From positions 6,973,001 to 7,037,000 of the forward strand of contig NZ_CP118615.1 of assembly GCF_028993575.1 (NCBI RefSeq): a DNA stretch of 64,000 nt, read 5' to 3'. Below, piece by piece: positions 26,744 through 37,555 of this stretch. Under the pieces are notes generated by a model, which was not told the DNA's origin, made no database searches, and was given only the letters and a program-made list of their open reading frames with translations. How positions within the stretch are numbered: the stretch's first letter is position 1; each line of letters opens with the position of its first letter. The DNA is from Micromonospora cathayae (lineage in GTDB: Bacteria > Actinomycetota > Actinomycetes > Mycobacteriales > Micromonosporaceae). The translations under genes were made by a program, and so were the position numbers.

Positions 26744-27589
26744 TCAGCCGAGGCGGTCGTAGCGGTCCTGGTTGACGAACCGGGCGAAACCGCGCCACGA
26801 GTTGGGGCCCATCACCCCGTCGACCGGGCCGGTGTAGCCCCAGCGGGACGCCAGCCGTTGCACCGCCGCCCAGGTGTTCGGCCCGGGTACGCCGTCGATC
26901 GGGCCGGTGTAGCCGTACCCGCGCATCGCCCGCTGGAGGGCGGCGTAGGTGTTCACCCCGGGCACCCCGTCGACCGGGCCGGCGTAGCCGTGCTCCATCC
27001 GCAGCCAGTTCTGCGCCCGCTGCCACATGATCGGGCCGGGGATGCCGTCGACCTCGGTGTACGTCTTGGGCAGCGTGCCGCCGAGGCCGGCCAGGTAGCT
27101 GAGCGGGTTGATCCGTACCCCGGACGGGTTGATCATGTGCCAGTGCACGTGCGGGCCGGTGGACGAGCCGGAACCCGGCGCGCCGGCCGCGCCGCCGGAG
27201 AGCCCGACGATGCCACCGGCCCCGACCGTCGCGCCGTTGCCGAGGCTGAACGCGGACAGGTGCATGTACTGCGTGCGGTACCCGTTGGGGTGGTGGATCG
27301 TGACGGTGTGCCCGCCGGTGCCGTTGTACGGGATGTTCTGGATGGTGCCGCCGCCGCAGGCGGGCAGCCGGGTACCGACCGCCATCACGTAGTCGATGCC
27401 GCCGAGCGAGCCCCGGTCCAGGTGCGCCTGCCAGCCGTCGGAGATCGGGTACCCGGTGAACGGGTTGTGGAAGCCGGAGGCGTGTGCCGGCCCAGCGCCG
27501 ACCAGCAGTGATCCGCCGACGGCCACCGCGCCGGCCGCGACGCCCCGTAGCAGGGTCCGCCGGTCGATCCCGTCACCCGATCCACACAT
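26744..27589 (-). CDS. Tat-exported M23-like peptidase domain with four C-terminal wall-binding repeats
   Basis: 281 residues. A twin-arginine signal (DRRTLLRGVAAGAVAVGG) leads to a cleavage site near AHASG. The LytM/M23 fold has Asp66 (GGIDY), His110 and HVH (147-149), but the residue four before Asp66 is Leu where active enzymes have His. From residue 180 there are four units of (V/I)DGxxGxxxW starting at about 180, 206, 231 and 256, resembling peptidoglycan-binding repeats of actinophage lysins. It may bind the wall or be an inactive activator. ATG at 27589. Confidence 0.88.
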   Translation of the reverse strand: MCGSGDGIDRRTLLRGVAAGAVAVGGSLLVGAGPAHASGFHNPFTGYPISDGWQAHLDRGSLGGIDYVMAVGTRLPACGGGTIQNIPYNGTGGHTVTIHHPNGYRTQYMHLSAFSLGNGATVGAGGIVGLSGGAAGAPGSGSSTGPHVHWHMINPSGVRINPLSYLAGLGGTLPKTYTEVDGIPGPIMWQRAQNWLRMEHGYAGPVDGVPGVNTYAALQRAMRGYGYTGPIDGVPGPNTWAAVQRLASRWGYTGPVDGVMGPNSWRGFARFVNQDRYDRLG

Positions 27590-27593
27590 GGTG

Positions 27594-27613
27594 CCCCCTT
27601 CGATGGAAGGGGG
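27594..27613 (-). promoter_or_regulatory. Hairpin that contains the ribosome site of the M23-like gene
   Basis: In the minus-strand mRNA, CCCCCTTC-CATC-GAAGGGGG forms an 8-bp stem with a 4-base loop. Its 3' arm GAAGGGGG is the only Shine-Dalgarno-like sequence before the ATG, four bases downstream. Folding would hide the ribosome site. A second hairpin, GATCTTC-TTT-GAAGATC, at 27627-27643 overlaps the upstream gene's stop and could end that transcript. Confidence 0.55.
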
Positions 27614-27641
27614 CCAGGATATCGACGATCTTCAAAGAAGA

Positions 27642-28478
27642 TCAAGCGGTCAGCTCAGCGGCCTCCTCCACCTCGACCTGCCGGTTCCAGTCCGGCTTGC
27701 TGGACCGCCAGCCCTCGTCGTCGAAGCCGCGCCGCCAGTACCCGGAGATGGAGAGCATCTCCCGGGGCACCCCGCGCTCGATCCGCAGCAGCCGGCGCAG
27801 CTCCTTGACGAAGGTCGCCTCACCGTGCACGAAGGCGTGCACCGCCCCGGGCGGGAACTCCAGCGCCCGGACCGCCTCGACCAGCGAATCCCCCACCGGC
27901 CGCGTACCCCGGTGCAGCCAGACCAGCTCGACCGCGCCCGGACCGGGCAGCGGCTGTTCGTCCTCGGGGCCGGCGACCTCCACGAAGACCCGGGCCGGCG
28001 CGCCGGCCGGCAGCCGCTCCAGCGACGCCGCGATCGCCGGCAGCGCGCTCTCGTCGCCGACCAGCAGGTGCCAGTCCGCCGCCGGGCTCGGCGCGTACGC
28101 CCCGCCGGGGCCGGTGAACCGCACCGGGTCACCGGGGCGCAGCGCGGCGGCCCACGGACCGGCCACCCCCTCGTCGCCGTGGTGCACCACGTCGATGGTC
28201 AGCTCCACGGCGGCCGGGTCCCAGGCCCGCACGGTGTACGCGCGCAGCCGGGGCCACTGCTCGCGGGGCAGGTCCCGGCGGATCACCGCCGGGTCGAACG
28301 GCTCCGGGTACGTCACGCCCGGCTGCGGGAAGAGCAGCTTGACGTAGTGGTCGGTGTACTCGCCCACCGGCAGACCGACCAGTTCGTCACCGCCGAGCAC
28401 CAGGCGGATCACGTGCGGGGTGGGGCGCTCGGTGCGTACGACGTGGGCGGTGGTGACCTTCTTCGGGCGATCCGTCAT
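27642..28478 (-). CDS. Siderophore-interacting protein (FAD-dependent ferric-siderophore reductase)
   Basis: 278 residues of the ViuB/SIP family. The FAD motif RAYTVRAWDP, the pyridine-nucleotide domain ADWHLLVGDESALPAIAASL and the C-terminal GYWRRGFDDEGW are all present. It releases iron from imported ferric siderophores in the cytoplasm. The ATG at 28478 is four bases from a perfect iron box, with no room for a separate leader, so the mRNA is probably leaderless or nearly so and shut off by IdeR in iron-replete cells. Confidence 0.93.
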   Translation of the reverse strand: MTDRPKKVTTAHVVRTERPTPHVIRLVLGGDELVGLPVGEYTDHYVKLLFPQPGVTYPEPFDPAVIRRDLPREQWPRLRAYTVRAWDPAAVELTIDVVHHGDEGVAGPWAAALRPGDPVRFTGPGGAYAPSPAADWHLLVGDESALPAIAASLERLPAGAPARVFVEVAGPEDEQPLPGPGAVELVWLHRGTRPVGDSLVEAVRALEFPPGAVHAFVHGEATFVKELRRLLRIERGVPREMLSISGYWRRGFDDEGWRSSKPDWNRQVEVEEAAELTA

Positions 28479-28481
28479 GGC

Positions 28482-28499
28482 GCTTAGGCTAGCCTAAGC
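28482..28499. promoter_or_regulatory. IdeR/DmdR iron box
   Basis: GCTTAGGCTAGCCTAAGC is a perfect 18-bp palindrome and fits the actinobacterial iron-box pattern TTAGGNTAGNCTAANCTAA over its core. It lies just upstream of the siderophore-interacting protein start and its far end overlaps the last codons of dgt (stop at 28494). This is the clearest regulator site in the window. Confidence 0.85.
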
Positions 28500-29747
28500 A
28501 GCTCGGCGGCCCGGGACGAGCCGGTCGTGCCAGGCCACCGCCGCCGGGTCGGTCAGCGAGGCGACCTGGTCGACCACCACCCGCAGCCGGGCGGCGTCGT
28601 CCGGGGCGGCCCGCCACACCGGCGCGTAGACCGGGTCCAGGGCGTCCGCGCCCCGGTCGGCCAGCACGGCCACCAGCTCGGCCAGCACCTCCCGCTGGCG
28701 GGCGTACCGGGCCTCCGCGCCCGGCCGGCGCATCACGTACCGCAGGGCGATGCCCTTGAGCAGGGCGCACTCGGCGCGGGTCCGGCGGGGCACGACCAGG
28801 TCGGCGGCGTACCGGCGGTGCGGACCGGGGCCGTACCGGTCCCGGGTGGCCGACACGGCGGCGGCTACGAACCGCCCGGTGAGCACACTGGTGGTCGCCT
28901 TCAGCGCGACCTGGGCGCGGTGGCTGCCGTCGTAGCCGGCGACCGGGGCCAGCGCCGGGTCGGCCAGCAGGTCGACCAGCACCCCGGCTAGGTCGGTGGC
29001 GGACTCGGCGGAGTAGACGGCGGCCACGTCGGCGCAGAGGGCGGCCCGCTCGTCGGCGTCGGGCAGCAGCGACCGGAGGGTGAGGTACCCGCCGTGGATG
29101 CCGTCCTCCACGTCGTGCACCGAGTACGCCACGTCGTCGGCCCAGTCCATCACCTGCGCCTCCAGGCAGCGCCGCCCGGCCGGCGCGCCGGAACGCAGCC
29201 AGTCGAAGACCGGCCGGTCGTCCGGGTACACCCCGAACTTGCGTTCGCCGGGTCGACGCGGCCACGGGTACTTGGCGACCGCGTCGAGGGCGGCCCGGGT
29301 CAGGTTGAGCCCGGCCGAACCGCCGTCCGGGGCGAGCACCTTGGCCTCCAGCCGGGTGAGCACCCGCAGGGTCTGCGCGTTGCCCTCGAACCCGCCGCAG
29401 GCGGCGGCCAGGTCGTCGAGGGCGTCCTCGCCGTTGTGCCCGAACGGCGGGTGGCCCAGGTCGTGGGCGAGCCCGGCGGTGTCCACCAGGTCCGGGTCGC
29501 AGCCGAGCCGGGCGCCCATCTCGCGGGCGATCTGCGCCACCTCCAGCGAGTGGGTCAGCCGGGTACGCAGGAAGTCGTCGGTCCCGGCGGCGTGCACCTG
29601 GGTCTTCGTGGCGAGCCGGCGGAACGCCGCCGAGTGCAGCACCCGGGCCCGGTCCCGCTCGTACGGGCCGCGCCCGTGGCCGGTGTCCTTGGGCGGCTCG
29701 GCCACCCACCGCGCGGTGTCGCCGGGATCACCGCCGACGCTGCTCAT
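28494..29747 (-). CDS. dgt: Deoxyguanosinetriphosphate triphosphohydrolase-like protein
   Basis: 417 residues of the HD superfamily, hydrolysing dNTPs to nucleoside and tripolyphosphate. The HD ligands are TRLTHSLEVAQIAREM and TAGLAHDLGHPPFGHNGE. Other conserved stretches are AFRRLATKTQVH and MDWADDVAYSVHDVEDG. ATG at 29747. As in other actinobacteria it is close to dnaG, here with two or more genes inserted between. Its last codons carry part of the iron box for the next gene. Confidence 0.94.
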   Translation of the reverse strand: MSSVGGDPGDTARWVAEPPKDTGHGRGPYERDRARVLHSAAFRRLATKTQVHAAGTDDFLRTRLTHSLEVAQIAREMGARLGCDPDLVDTAGLAHDLGHPPFGHNGEDALDDLAAACGGFEGNAQTLRVLTRLEAKVLAPDGGSAGLNLTRAALDAVAKYPWPRRPGERKFGVYPDDRPVFDWLRSGAPAGRRCLEAQVMDWADDVAYSVHDVEDGIHGGYLTLRSLLPDADERAALCADVAAVYSAESATDLAGVLVDLLADPALAPVAGYDGSHRAQVALKATTSVLTGRFVAAAVSATRDRYGPGPHRRYAADLVVPRRTRAECALLKGIALRYVMRRPGAEARYARQREVLAELVAVLADRGADALDPVYAPVWRAAPDDAARLRVVVDQVASLTDPAAVAWHDRLVPGRRAA

Positions 29748-29950
29748 GGCCCTCCTTCGCGGCGCCGGGACCGGGCCCGGCCGGGACGTCGGCGCGGGGC
29801 TGCGCCCAGGTTACGCCGGGCCGTCGGTGGCCGGCGCGGCGACGAGCACCGGTGACCGTAGCCGATTCGGTGGACCCGGGCATCGGCCGATCAGCCCCCA
29901 GGTGTGGACCGATCGCGGCCAGACCCGGGATCGCGGCAATCGGTGGCCGC

Positions 29951-29980
29951 CGGTAACGTTCCAGGAGCGGAACGTCACCG
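29951..29980. promoter_or_regulatory. Inverted repeat upstream of the roadblock gene
   Basis: CGGTAACGTTCC (29951-29962) and GGAACGTCACCG (29969-29980) form 12-bp arms with one mismatch and a 6-base spacer, 47 bases before the GTG start. It could be an operator. The right arm also contains GGAAC, the -35 element of ECF sigma promoters. The rest of the 279-base gap between dgt and this gene shows nothing clear. Confidence 0.45.
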
Positions 29981-30026
29981 GCGCAACGCGGCCCGGTGCA
30001 CCGGAGCCACCCTGGGGAGGGCGATC

Positions 30027-30521
30027 GTGAACGCTGGCACCCTGATGGACGCGGAGTTGCGGCGGCTGCGGTCGCGTCGGCCGGAGGTCTCCGGCACCGT
30101 CCTGGCCGGTACGGACGGCCTGTTGATCGCGAGTGACCTGGCGGAGACCGCCGCCGCGCACCTGGCCGCGCTGGCCGCCGCCAGCTTCGGCCTCGGCCAG
30201 CGGGTCGCCCAGGCCGTGGAGCAGGGCGAGTTCCGCGAGCACGTGGTGCGGACGACGGCCGGGCACGTGGTCATCTACCCGGCCGGCGGGCACGCGCTGC
30301 TCGCCCTGGTCGCGGGGGCGGGCACCGACCCGGAGACGCTGCACGACGACGCGCGGGCGGTCGCGGTCCGGGTCGGCCGGGTCTTCGACGCGCACCGCAC
30401 CGGCTACACCGAGCCCCTGCCGCCGGTGGTGCCCGGCCCGCTGACCACCCGGACACCGATGGCGACGATCCCCGGGCACCTGCGGCGCACCGTGCCGGCC
30501 TGGCGTCGTCCGCCGATCTGA
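30027..30521 (+). CDS. Roadblock/LC7 domain protein
   Basis: 164 residues with a GTG start at 30027, fixed by GGGGAGG nine bases upstream. The roadblock fold covers about residues 5-115: LRSRRPEVSGTVLAGTDGLLIASDL and VVRTTAGHVVIYPAGGHALL. A Pro-rich tail of about 35 residues ends in basic RRTVPAWRR. Such proteins act with small GTPases of the MglA/CvnD type. Conservon partners (CvnA, CvnC, CvnD) are absent here, so it stands alone, and the function is open. Confidence 0.85.
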   Translation: MNAGTLMDAELRRLRSRRPEVSGTVLAGTDGLLIASDLAETAAAHLAALAAASFGLGQRVAQAVEQGEFREHVVRTTAGHVVIYPAGGHALLALVAGAGTDPETLHDDARAVAVRVGRVFDAHRTGYTEPLPPVVPGPLTTRTPMATIPGHLRRTVPAWRRPPI

Positions 30522-30541
30522 CCTGACAGGGGGGTGCGGTG

Positions 30542-30574
30542 GGCCGGTGCGGGAAGGACGAGCCCGCACCGGCC
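30542..30574. terminator. Convergent hairpin terminator
   Basis: GGCCGGTGCGGG (30542-30553) pairs perfectly with 30563-30574 around a 9-base loop. It lies in the 87-base gap between the converging roadblock and ppdK genes and can serve both. Confidence 0.7.
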
Positions 30575-30608
30575 ACCGGGCGACCGCCCCCGGTGGAGCG
30601 GACCGGGG

Positions 30609-33305
<2,697 letters not shown>

Positions 33306-33620
33306 CAGAGCCTCCCACGCGCACACCGTTGGACACTTAACGAAGGTTCAGTTGCCTCATACCCCGCCGCTGACCTCCGTAAATCGAAGGTGGGGCGGGC
33401 CATCGGTGGGCGAAGGTTAAGCGACCGGCCGGCCCGGCGGGACCGTTCGGTGACAATCGGCACACTCATCACGACTATCCGCGTTCGTACCGGTTGTTGG
33501 GAACGCTTCCACGCGCACGTTCACGCAGCTCAGCCCTCCTCTCGTACGCTTGGCGGACCAGCTCGACGAAGGTGCGTTTTGCCAGAAGCGCCGGAGATAC
33601 ACCCGCCTGCGAGGAGCATC
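33306..33620. other. Divergent control region of ppdK and the hexosaminidase gene
   Basis: 315 bases without a gene. TGGGAACGCTTCCA at 33498-33511 resembles LacI-family operators of sugar genes (12 of 14 bases match the TGGGAGCGCTCCCA form). It lies 110 bases before the hexosaminidase start. ppdK-side DNA has two GAAGGTT repeats (33345 and 33412). TACGCT at 33545 could be a -10 for the plus strand. No DasR-type site was seen. Confidence 0.4.
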
Positions 33621-35408
33621 GTGTCCAGCACCCCCGCCCAGCCGCACCACCCGGAGCCGGCCCACCCCGGGGCCGACCAGCCGGCCCTGGCCCACTCCGG
33701 GACCGACCAGCCGGGCCTCGCCGGGACCCGGGAACCGCAGCTCACCGAACTGGTCACCAGCGCCGCCGACCAGGCCGCCGAGGCGCTCGGCACGGCCGCC
33801 CCGGTCGATCCGCCCCCGCCCGGCGACACCCGGACGGACACCGCCCCGGCCCCCCGGGCCACCGTCGCGCCGGCCCGGGTCGGCGGCGATCCCGCCCGGA
33901 CCGCCGGGATCGCCCTCGGTGACGTGCTGCCCGCCCCGATGGACGTGCGACCCGACCCCGGCGCGGACTTCACCCTGACCGCCGACACCGCGATCGGCGC
34001 CGCGCCCGCCGCCCGGGACGCCGCCGAGCAGCTCGCCGCGCTGCTGCGACCGGCCACCGGCCACCCGCTGCCGGTCGTCACCGACCCGACGGCCGGCCGC
34101 GTCACGCTGGCCCTCGCCGACCCCGGCCTCGGCCCCGAGGGCTACCGGCTGGAGATCACCCCCGCCCGGGTACGCCTCACCGCCGCCACACCCGCCGGGC
34201 TCGGGCACGGCGTACAGACCCTGCGCCAGCTGCTGCCCGCCGCGGTGGAGGCCCCGACCCCCGTACCGGCCCGCTGGGTGCTGCCCGGCGGGACGATCAC
34301 CGACCGGCCCCGGTACGCCTACCGGGGGGCCATGCTCGACGTGGCCCGGCACTTCTTCGGCGTACCCGACGTGCTGCGGGTCGTCGACCACCTGGCCCGG
34401 TACAAGCTCAACCACCTGCACCTGCACCTCACCGACGACCAGGGCTGGCGGATCGCCGTCGACGCCTGGCCCCGGCTGGCCACCGTCGGCGGGGCCACCC
34501 AGGTCGGTGGCGGCCCCGGCGGCTGGTACAGCCAGGCCGACTACCGGCGCATCGTCGGGTACGCGGCCCGGCGGCACGTCACGGTGGTGCCGGAGATCGA
34601 CCTGCCCGGACACGTCAACGCGGCGCTGACCGCGTACGGGCGGCTCGCCCCGGACGGGGTCGCCCCGCCGCCGTACACCGGCACCGAGGTCGGCTTCAGC
34701 CACCTCGACCCGGCCCGCGAGTCGACGTACGCCTTCGTCGCCGACGTGCTGGGCGAGGTCGCCGCGCTCACCCCGGGGCCATACCTGCACATCGGCGGGG
34801 ACGAGGCGTTCAAGGTGCCGGCCGACGCGTACGCCGGCTTCGTCGACCGGGCGCAGCGGATCGTCGCGGACACCGGCAAGACCGTGCTGGGCTGGCACCA
34901 GATCGCCCCGGCCGCCCACCAGCCCGGACGGGTCCTCCAGTACTGGGGACGTGAGGCCACCGACCCGGTGGTGGCCGACGCGGTCCGCCGGGGCGCGAAG
35001 CTAGTGATGTCCCCCGCCGACCGGACCTACCTCGACATGCGGTACGCCCCGGACGACCCGTTCGGGCACGACTGGGCCGGCGCCATCGACGTGCACCGGG
35101 CGTACGACTGGGACCCGGCCGGATACCTGACCGACGTACCGGCCGAGGCGGTGCTCGGCGTCGCCGCGCCCCTGTGGACCGAGTACGTCACCTCGCGGGA
35201 CGAGCTGGAGCGGATGCTGCTGCCCCGGCTGCCCGCCATCGCCGAGCTCGGCTGGTCACCCCGGTCCGGTCACGACTGGGCCGGGTTCCGTCGCCGGCTC
35301 GCCGGGCAGGCCGCCCGCTGGGACACCGCCGGGGTCGGGTACCACCGCTCCCCCGAGGTGCCCTGGCCGACCGGCACCGCGCCCGCGCCGCGTACCCCGG
35401 TGGACTGA
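33621..35408 (+). CDS. Family 20 beta-N-acetylhexosaminidase
   Basis: 595 residues with a GTG start at 33621 after GAGGAG. Residues 1-105 are Pro/Ala/Thr-rich with repeats such as PGADQPALAHSGTDQPGLAG, and no signal peptide. An alpha/beta GH20b domain follows. The catalytic barrel begins near 230 (YRGAMLDVARHFFGV, HLHLTDDQGWRI, VPEIDLPGHVNAAL) with the Asp-Glu pair in HIGGDEAF at about 394-395. It removes terminal GlcNAc/GalNAc. Without a signal it may act inside the cell on imported chito-oligomers or muropeptides. Confidence 0.93.
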   Translation: MSSTPAQPHHPEPAHPGADQPALAHSGTDQPGLAGTREPQLTELVTSAADQAAEALGTAAPVDPPPPGDTRTDTAPAPRATVAPARVGGDPARTAGIALGDVLPAPMDVRPDPGADFTLTADTAIGAAPAARDAAEQLAALLRPATGHPLPVVTDPTAGRVTLALADPGLGPEGYRLEITPARVRLTAATPAGLGHGVQTLRQLLPAAVEAPTPVPARWVLPGGTITDRPRYAYRGAMLDVARHFFGVPDVLRVVDHLARYKLNHLHLHLTDDQGWRIAVDAWPRLATVGGATQVGGGPGGWYSQADYRRIVGYAARRHVTVVPEIDLPGHVNAALTAYGRLAPDGVAPPPYTGTEVGFSHLDPARESTYAFVADVLGEVAALTPGPYLHIGGDEAFKVPADAYAGFVDRAQRIVADTGKTVLGWHQIAPAAHQPGRVLQYWGREATDPVVADAVRRGAKLVMSPADRTYLDMRYAPDDPFGHDWAGAIDVHRAYDWDPAGYLTDVPAEAVLGVAAPLWTEYVTSRDELERMLLPRLPAIAELGWSPRSGHDWAGFRRRLAGQAARWDTAGVGYHRSPEVPWPTGTAPAPRTPVD

Positions 35409-35436
35409 CCGGCCGTCCCCGGCCGGGGCCGGTCAG
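35405..35436. terminator. Convergent hairpin terminator
   Basis: CTGACCGGCC (35405-35414) and its complement (35427-35436) form a 10-bp perfect stem around a GC-rich loop, overlapping the hexosaminidase stop codon. The same GGACTGACCG word recurs at 35440. It lies between converging genes. Confidence 0.65.
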
Positions 35437-35466
35437 CGGTGGACTGACCGCACCCGGCCGGGCCGG

Positions 35467-36639
35467 TCAGCCGCCCGAGTCGTCCAGTTCGGCGCCTTCG
35501 GGGACGGTGTCGTCGTCCCGGCTGGCCAGCCAGCCGTCGGGCAGGAACACCTTGCCCGGCGAGTTGGTCCGGCCGCGCGGCTGGCCGAGGGCGCTGAGCG
35601 GGAACGGCTCGGCCGGGTCGAGCTTGCCGAGCAGGTCGTCGAGCTGACCGAGGCTTTCGATCATGGCGAGGGAGCGGCGCAGCTCACCGCCGACCGGGAA
35701 GCCCTTCAGGTACCAGGCGACGTGCTTGCGGAAGTCGGTGCAGCCGTCCCACTCGCCCCGCGCTGGGGTACGCGAGCCGGCGGTGAACTGGTCGACCAGC
35801 AGCTCGGCGTGCCGGCGCATGGTGGCCGCGACCTCGCCGAGGGTGGGCAGCCGCCGCTCCGCCCGGCCGTCGAACGCGGCGTGCAGGTCGGCGAAGAGCC
35901 AGGGCCGACCGAGGCAGCCCCGCCCGACCACCACCCCGTCGACCCCGGTGTGCGCGACCATGCGCAGCGCGTCGTCGGCCTCCCAGATGTCGCCGTTGCC
36001 GAGCACCGGGATGTCGAGCGTCTGCTTGAGGGTGGCGATGGCGTCCCAGTCGGCGGTGCCCGAGTACCGCTGCGCGGCCGTCCGGCCGTGCAGGGCCACC
36101 CAGGCCACGCCGGCGTCCTGGGCGGCCAGCCCCGCCTCCACGTACGTCAGATGGTCGTCGTCGATGCCCTTGCGCATCTTGACGGTGACCGGCACCCCGG
36201 CCGGGGACGCGGCGGCCACGGCGGCCCTGACCAGCCGGGCGAAGAGCCGGCGTCGCCACGGCAGCGCCGACCCGCCGCCCCGGCGGGTGACCTTCGGCAC
36301 CGGGCAACCGAAGTTCAGGTCGATGTGGTCGGCGAGGTCCTTCTCGACCACGATCCGGACCGCCTTCGCGGTGGTCTCCGGGTCGGTGCCGTAGAGCTGG
36401 AGGCTGCGCGGTCGCTCGTCGGCCCCGAACGCGATCATGCGCAGGGTCTTCGGGTTCCGTTCGACCAGCGCCGTCGTGGTGATCATCTCGCAGACGTAGA
36501 TGCCGCCGCCCTGTTCCCGGCAGAGCTGGCGGAACCCGACGTTGGTGATGCCGGCCATCGGTGCCAGCACCACCGGCGGCCACACCTCGTGCCGCCCGAG
36601 GGTCAGCGGGCGCAGGGCGGGAGCGGTCACGGCGGTCAC
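35467..36639 (-). CDS. dusB: tRNA-dihydrouridine synthase (DusB-type)
   Basis: 390 residues. A flavin enzyme that reduces uridines in the tRNA D-loop. The barrel entry is LAPMAGITNVGFRQLCREQG, the catalytic Cys is in NFGCPVPKVTRRGGGSAL, and GIDGVVVGRGCLGRPW-like text (here VDGVVVGRGCLGRPW) closes the flavin site. A GTG at 36639 is preferred because TACACT, a good -10 element, ends six bases upstream, which points to a leaderless mRNA. A second GTG nine bases on is possible. The C-terminal 40 residues are polar. Confidence 0.92.
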   Translation of the reverse strand: MTAVTAPALRPLTLGRHEVWPPVVLAPMAGITNVGFRQLCREQGGGIYVCEMITTTALVERNPKTLRMIAFGADERPRSLQLYGTDPETTAKAVRIVVEKDLADHIDLNFGCPVPKVTRRGGGSALPWRRRLFARLVRAAVAAASPAGVPVTVKMRKGIDDDHLTYVEAGLAAQDAGVAWVALHGRTAAQRYSGTADWDAIATLKQTLDIPVLGNGDIWEADDALRMVAHTGVDGVVVGRGCLGRPWLFADLHAAFDGRAERRLPTLGEVAATMRRHAELLVDQFTAGSRTPARGEWDGCTDFRKHVAWYLKGFPVGGELRRSLAMIESLGQLDDLLGKLDPAEPFPLSALGQPRGRTNSPGKVFLPDGWLASRDDDTVPEGAELDDSGG

Positions 36640-36703
36640 CGGACCAGTGTAGGGAGCCACGAGGGGCTTGCCCTTTGAGCGTGGCGACACATACCGTCGC
36701 AAC

Positions 36704-36736
36704 GTATCGGTCCGATACATCGCACCGATGCATCGG
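36704..36736. promoter_or_regulatory. Paired palindromic operators upstream of the methyltransferase
   Basis: GTATCGG-T-CCGATAC (36704-36718) and CCGATGCATCGG (36725-36736) are both perfect palindromes with centres about 19.5 bp apart. They share the CCGAT half-site. They lie 27 to 59 bases before the methyltransferase ATG. This is the geometry of a dimer-of-dimers TetR-type site. No adjacent regulator gene is present. Confidence 0.55.
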
Positions 36737-36762
36737 ACTCGACAGCCAGAGAGGGGCGCGAC

Positions 36763-37509
36763 ATGTCCGGCGGGCAGTTGTACGACACCATCGGAGCCAG
36801 CTACCCGGTGACCCGGCGTACCGAGCCACGGATCGCCGCCCAGCTCTGGGCCGCGCTCGGCGACGCGCGGACGGTGCTGAACGTCGGAGCCGGCACCGGC
36901 TCCTACGAGCCCGTCGACCGGGACGTCACCGCGGTGGAACCGTCGGCGCTGATGCGGGCGCAACGCCCCGCGAACGCGGCCCCCTGCGTGGCCGCCAGCG
37001 CGGAGCGCCTTCCGTTCGCGGACGGATCCTTCGACGCGGCGATGGCCTTCGCCACCCTCCACCACTGGACGGACCCGATCGCCGGGCTGCGCGAGCTGCG
37101 GCGGGTGGCCCGCCGCGTGGTGGTGTTCACCCACGACACCAGTGCCGCCGGATGGCTCGACCGGTTCTGGCTCACCCGCGACTACCTGCCCGAAGTCGGG
37201 AACCTGGTCGCCGGCCGGCCCGCACTCGACGAGTTGGCCGACGCGATCGACGCCCGGACGGAACCGGTGCCCGTCCCGTGGGACTGCGTGGACGGCTTCT
37301 TCGAGGCGCACTGGCGCCGGCCCGAGGGGTACCTGGACGAGAACGTCCGGCGCGGGACGTCGGTCTGGACCCGGATCGGGCCGGACGCCGAGCAGCGGGC
37401 GGTACACGCCCTCCGGTCCGACCTGGCCTCCGGTCGGTGGGCCGACCGCAACCGCGACCTGCTCGACCTCGAAGCGGCGGAACTGGGCCTGCGCCTGCTC
37501 GTCGCGTGA
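36763..37509 (+). CDS. Class I SAM-dependent methyltransferase
   Basis: 248 residues. Motif I is VLNVGAGTGSYEP, motif II ends in AVEPSALM, and motif III is FDAAMAFATLHHWTDPIAGL, as in UbiE/Methyltransf_11 enzymes acting on small molecules. ATG at 36763 follows GAGAGGGGCG. It stands alone, divergent from dusB, and the two palindromes upstream suggest that it responds to a ligand, perhaps as part of resistance or detoxification (inference). Substrate unknown. Confidence 0.88.
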   Translation: MSGGQLYDTIGASYPVTRRTEPRIAAQLWAALGDARTVLNVGAGTGSYEPVDRDVTAVEPSALMRAQRPANAAPCVAASAERLPFADGSFDAAMAFATLHHWTDPIAGLRELRRVARRVVVFTHDTSAAGWLDRFWLTRDYLPEVGNLVAGRPALDELADAIDARTEPVPVPWDCVDGFFEAHWRRPEGYLDENVRRGTSVWTRIGPDAEQRAVHALRSDLASGRWADRNRDLLDLEAAELGLRLLVA

Positions 37510-37518
37510 CACCGTAGC

Positions 37519-37548
37519 GCCCGGCCCGGGTGCGAACCCGGGCCGGGC
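37519..37548. terminator. Convergent hairpin terminator
   Basis: A 13-bp perfect stem (37519-37531 with 37536-37548) closes on a GCGA tetraloop. It lies midway in the 46-base gap between the methyltransferase and glyS, which converge. No U-run on either side. Confidence 0.8.
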
Positions 37549-37555
37549 GGACGGC

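Noticed and set aside
26744..27589. Prophage remnant suggested by the lysin-like protein
   Set aside because: Surrounded by housekeeping and iron genes, with no integrase, att repeats or phage structural genes.
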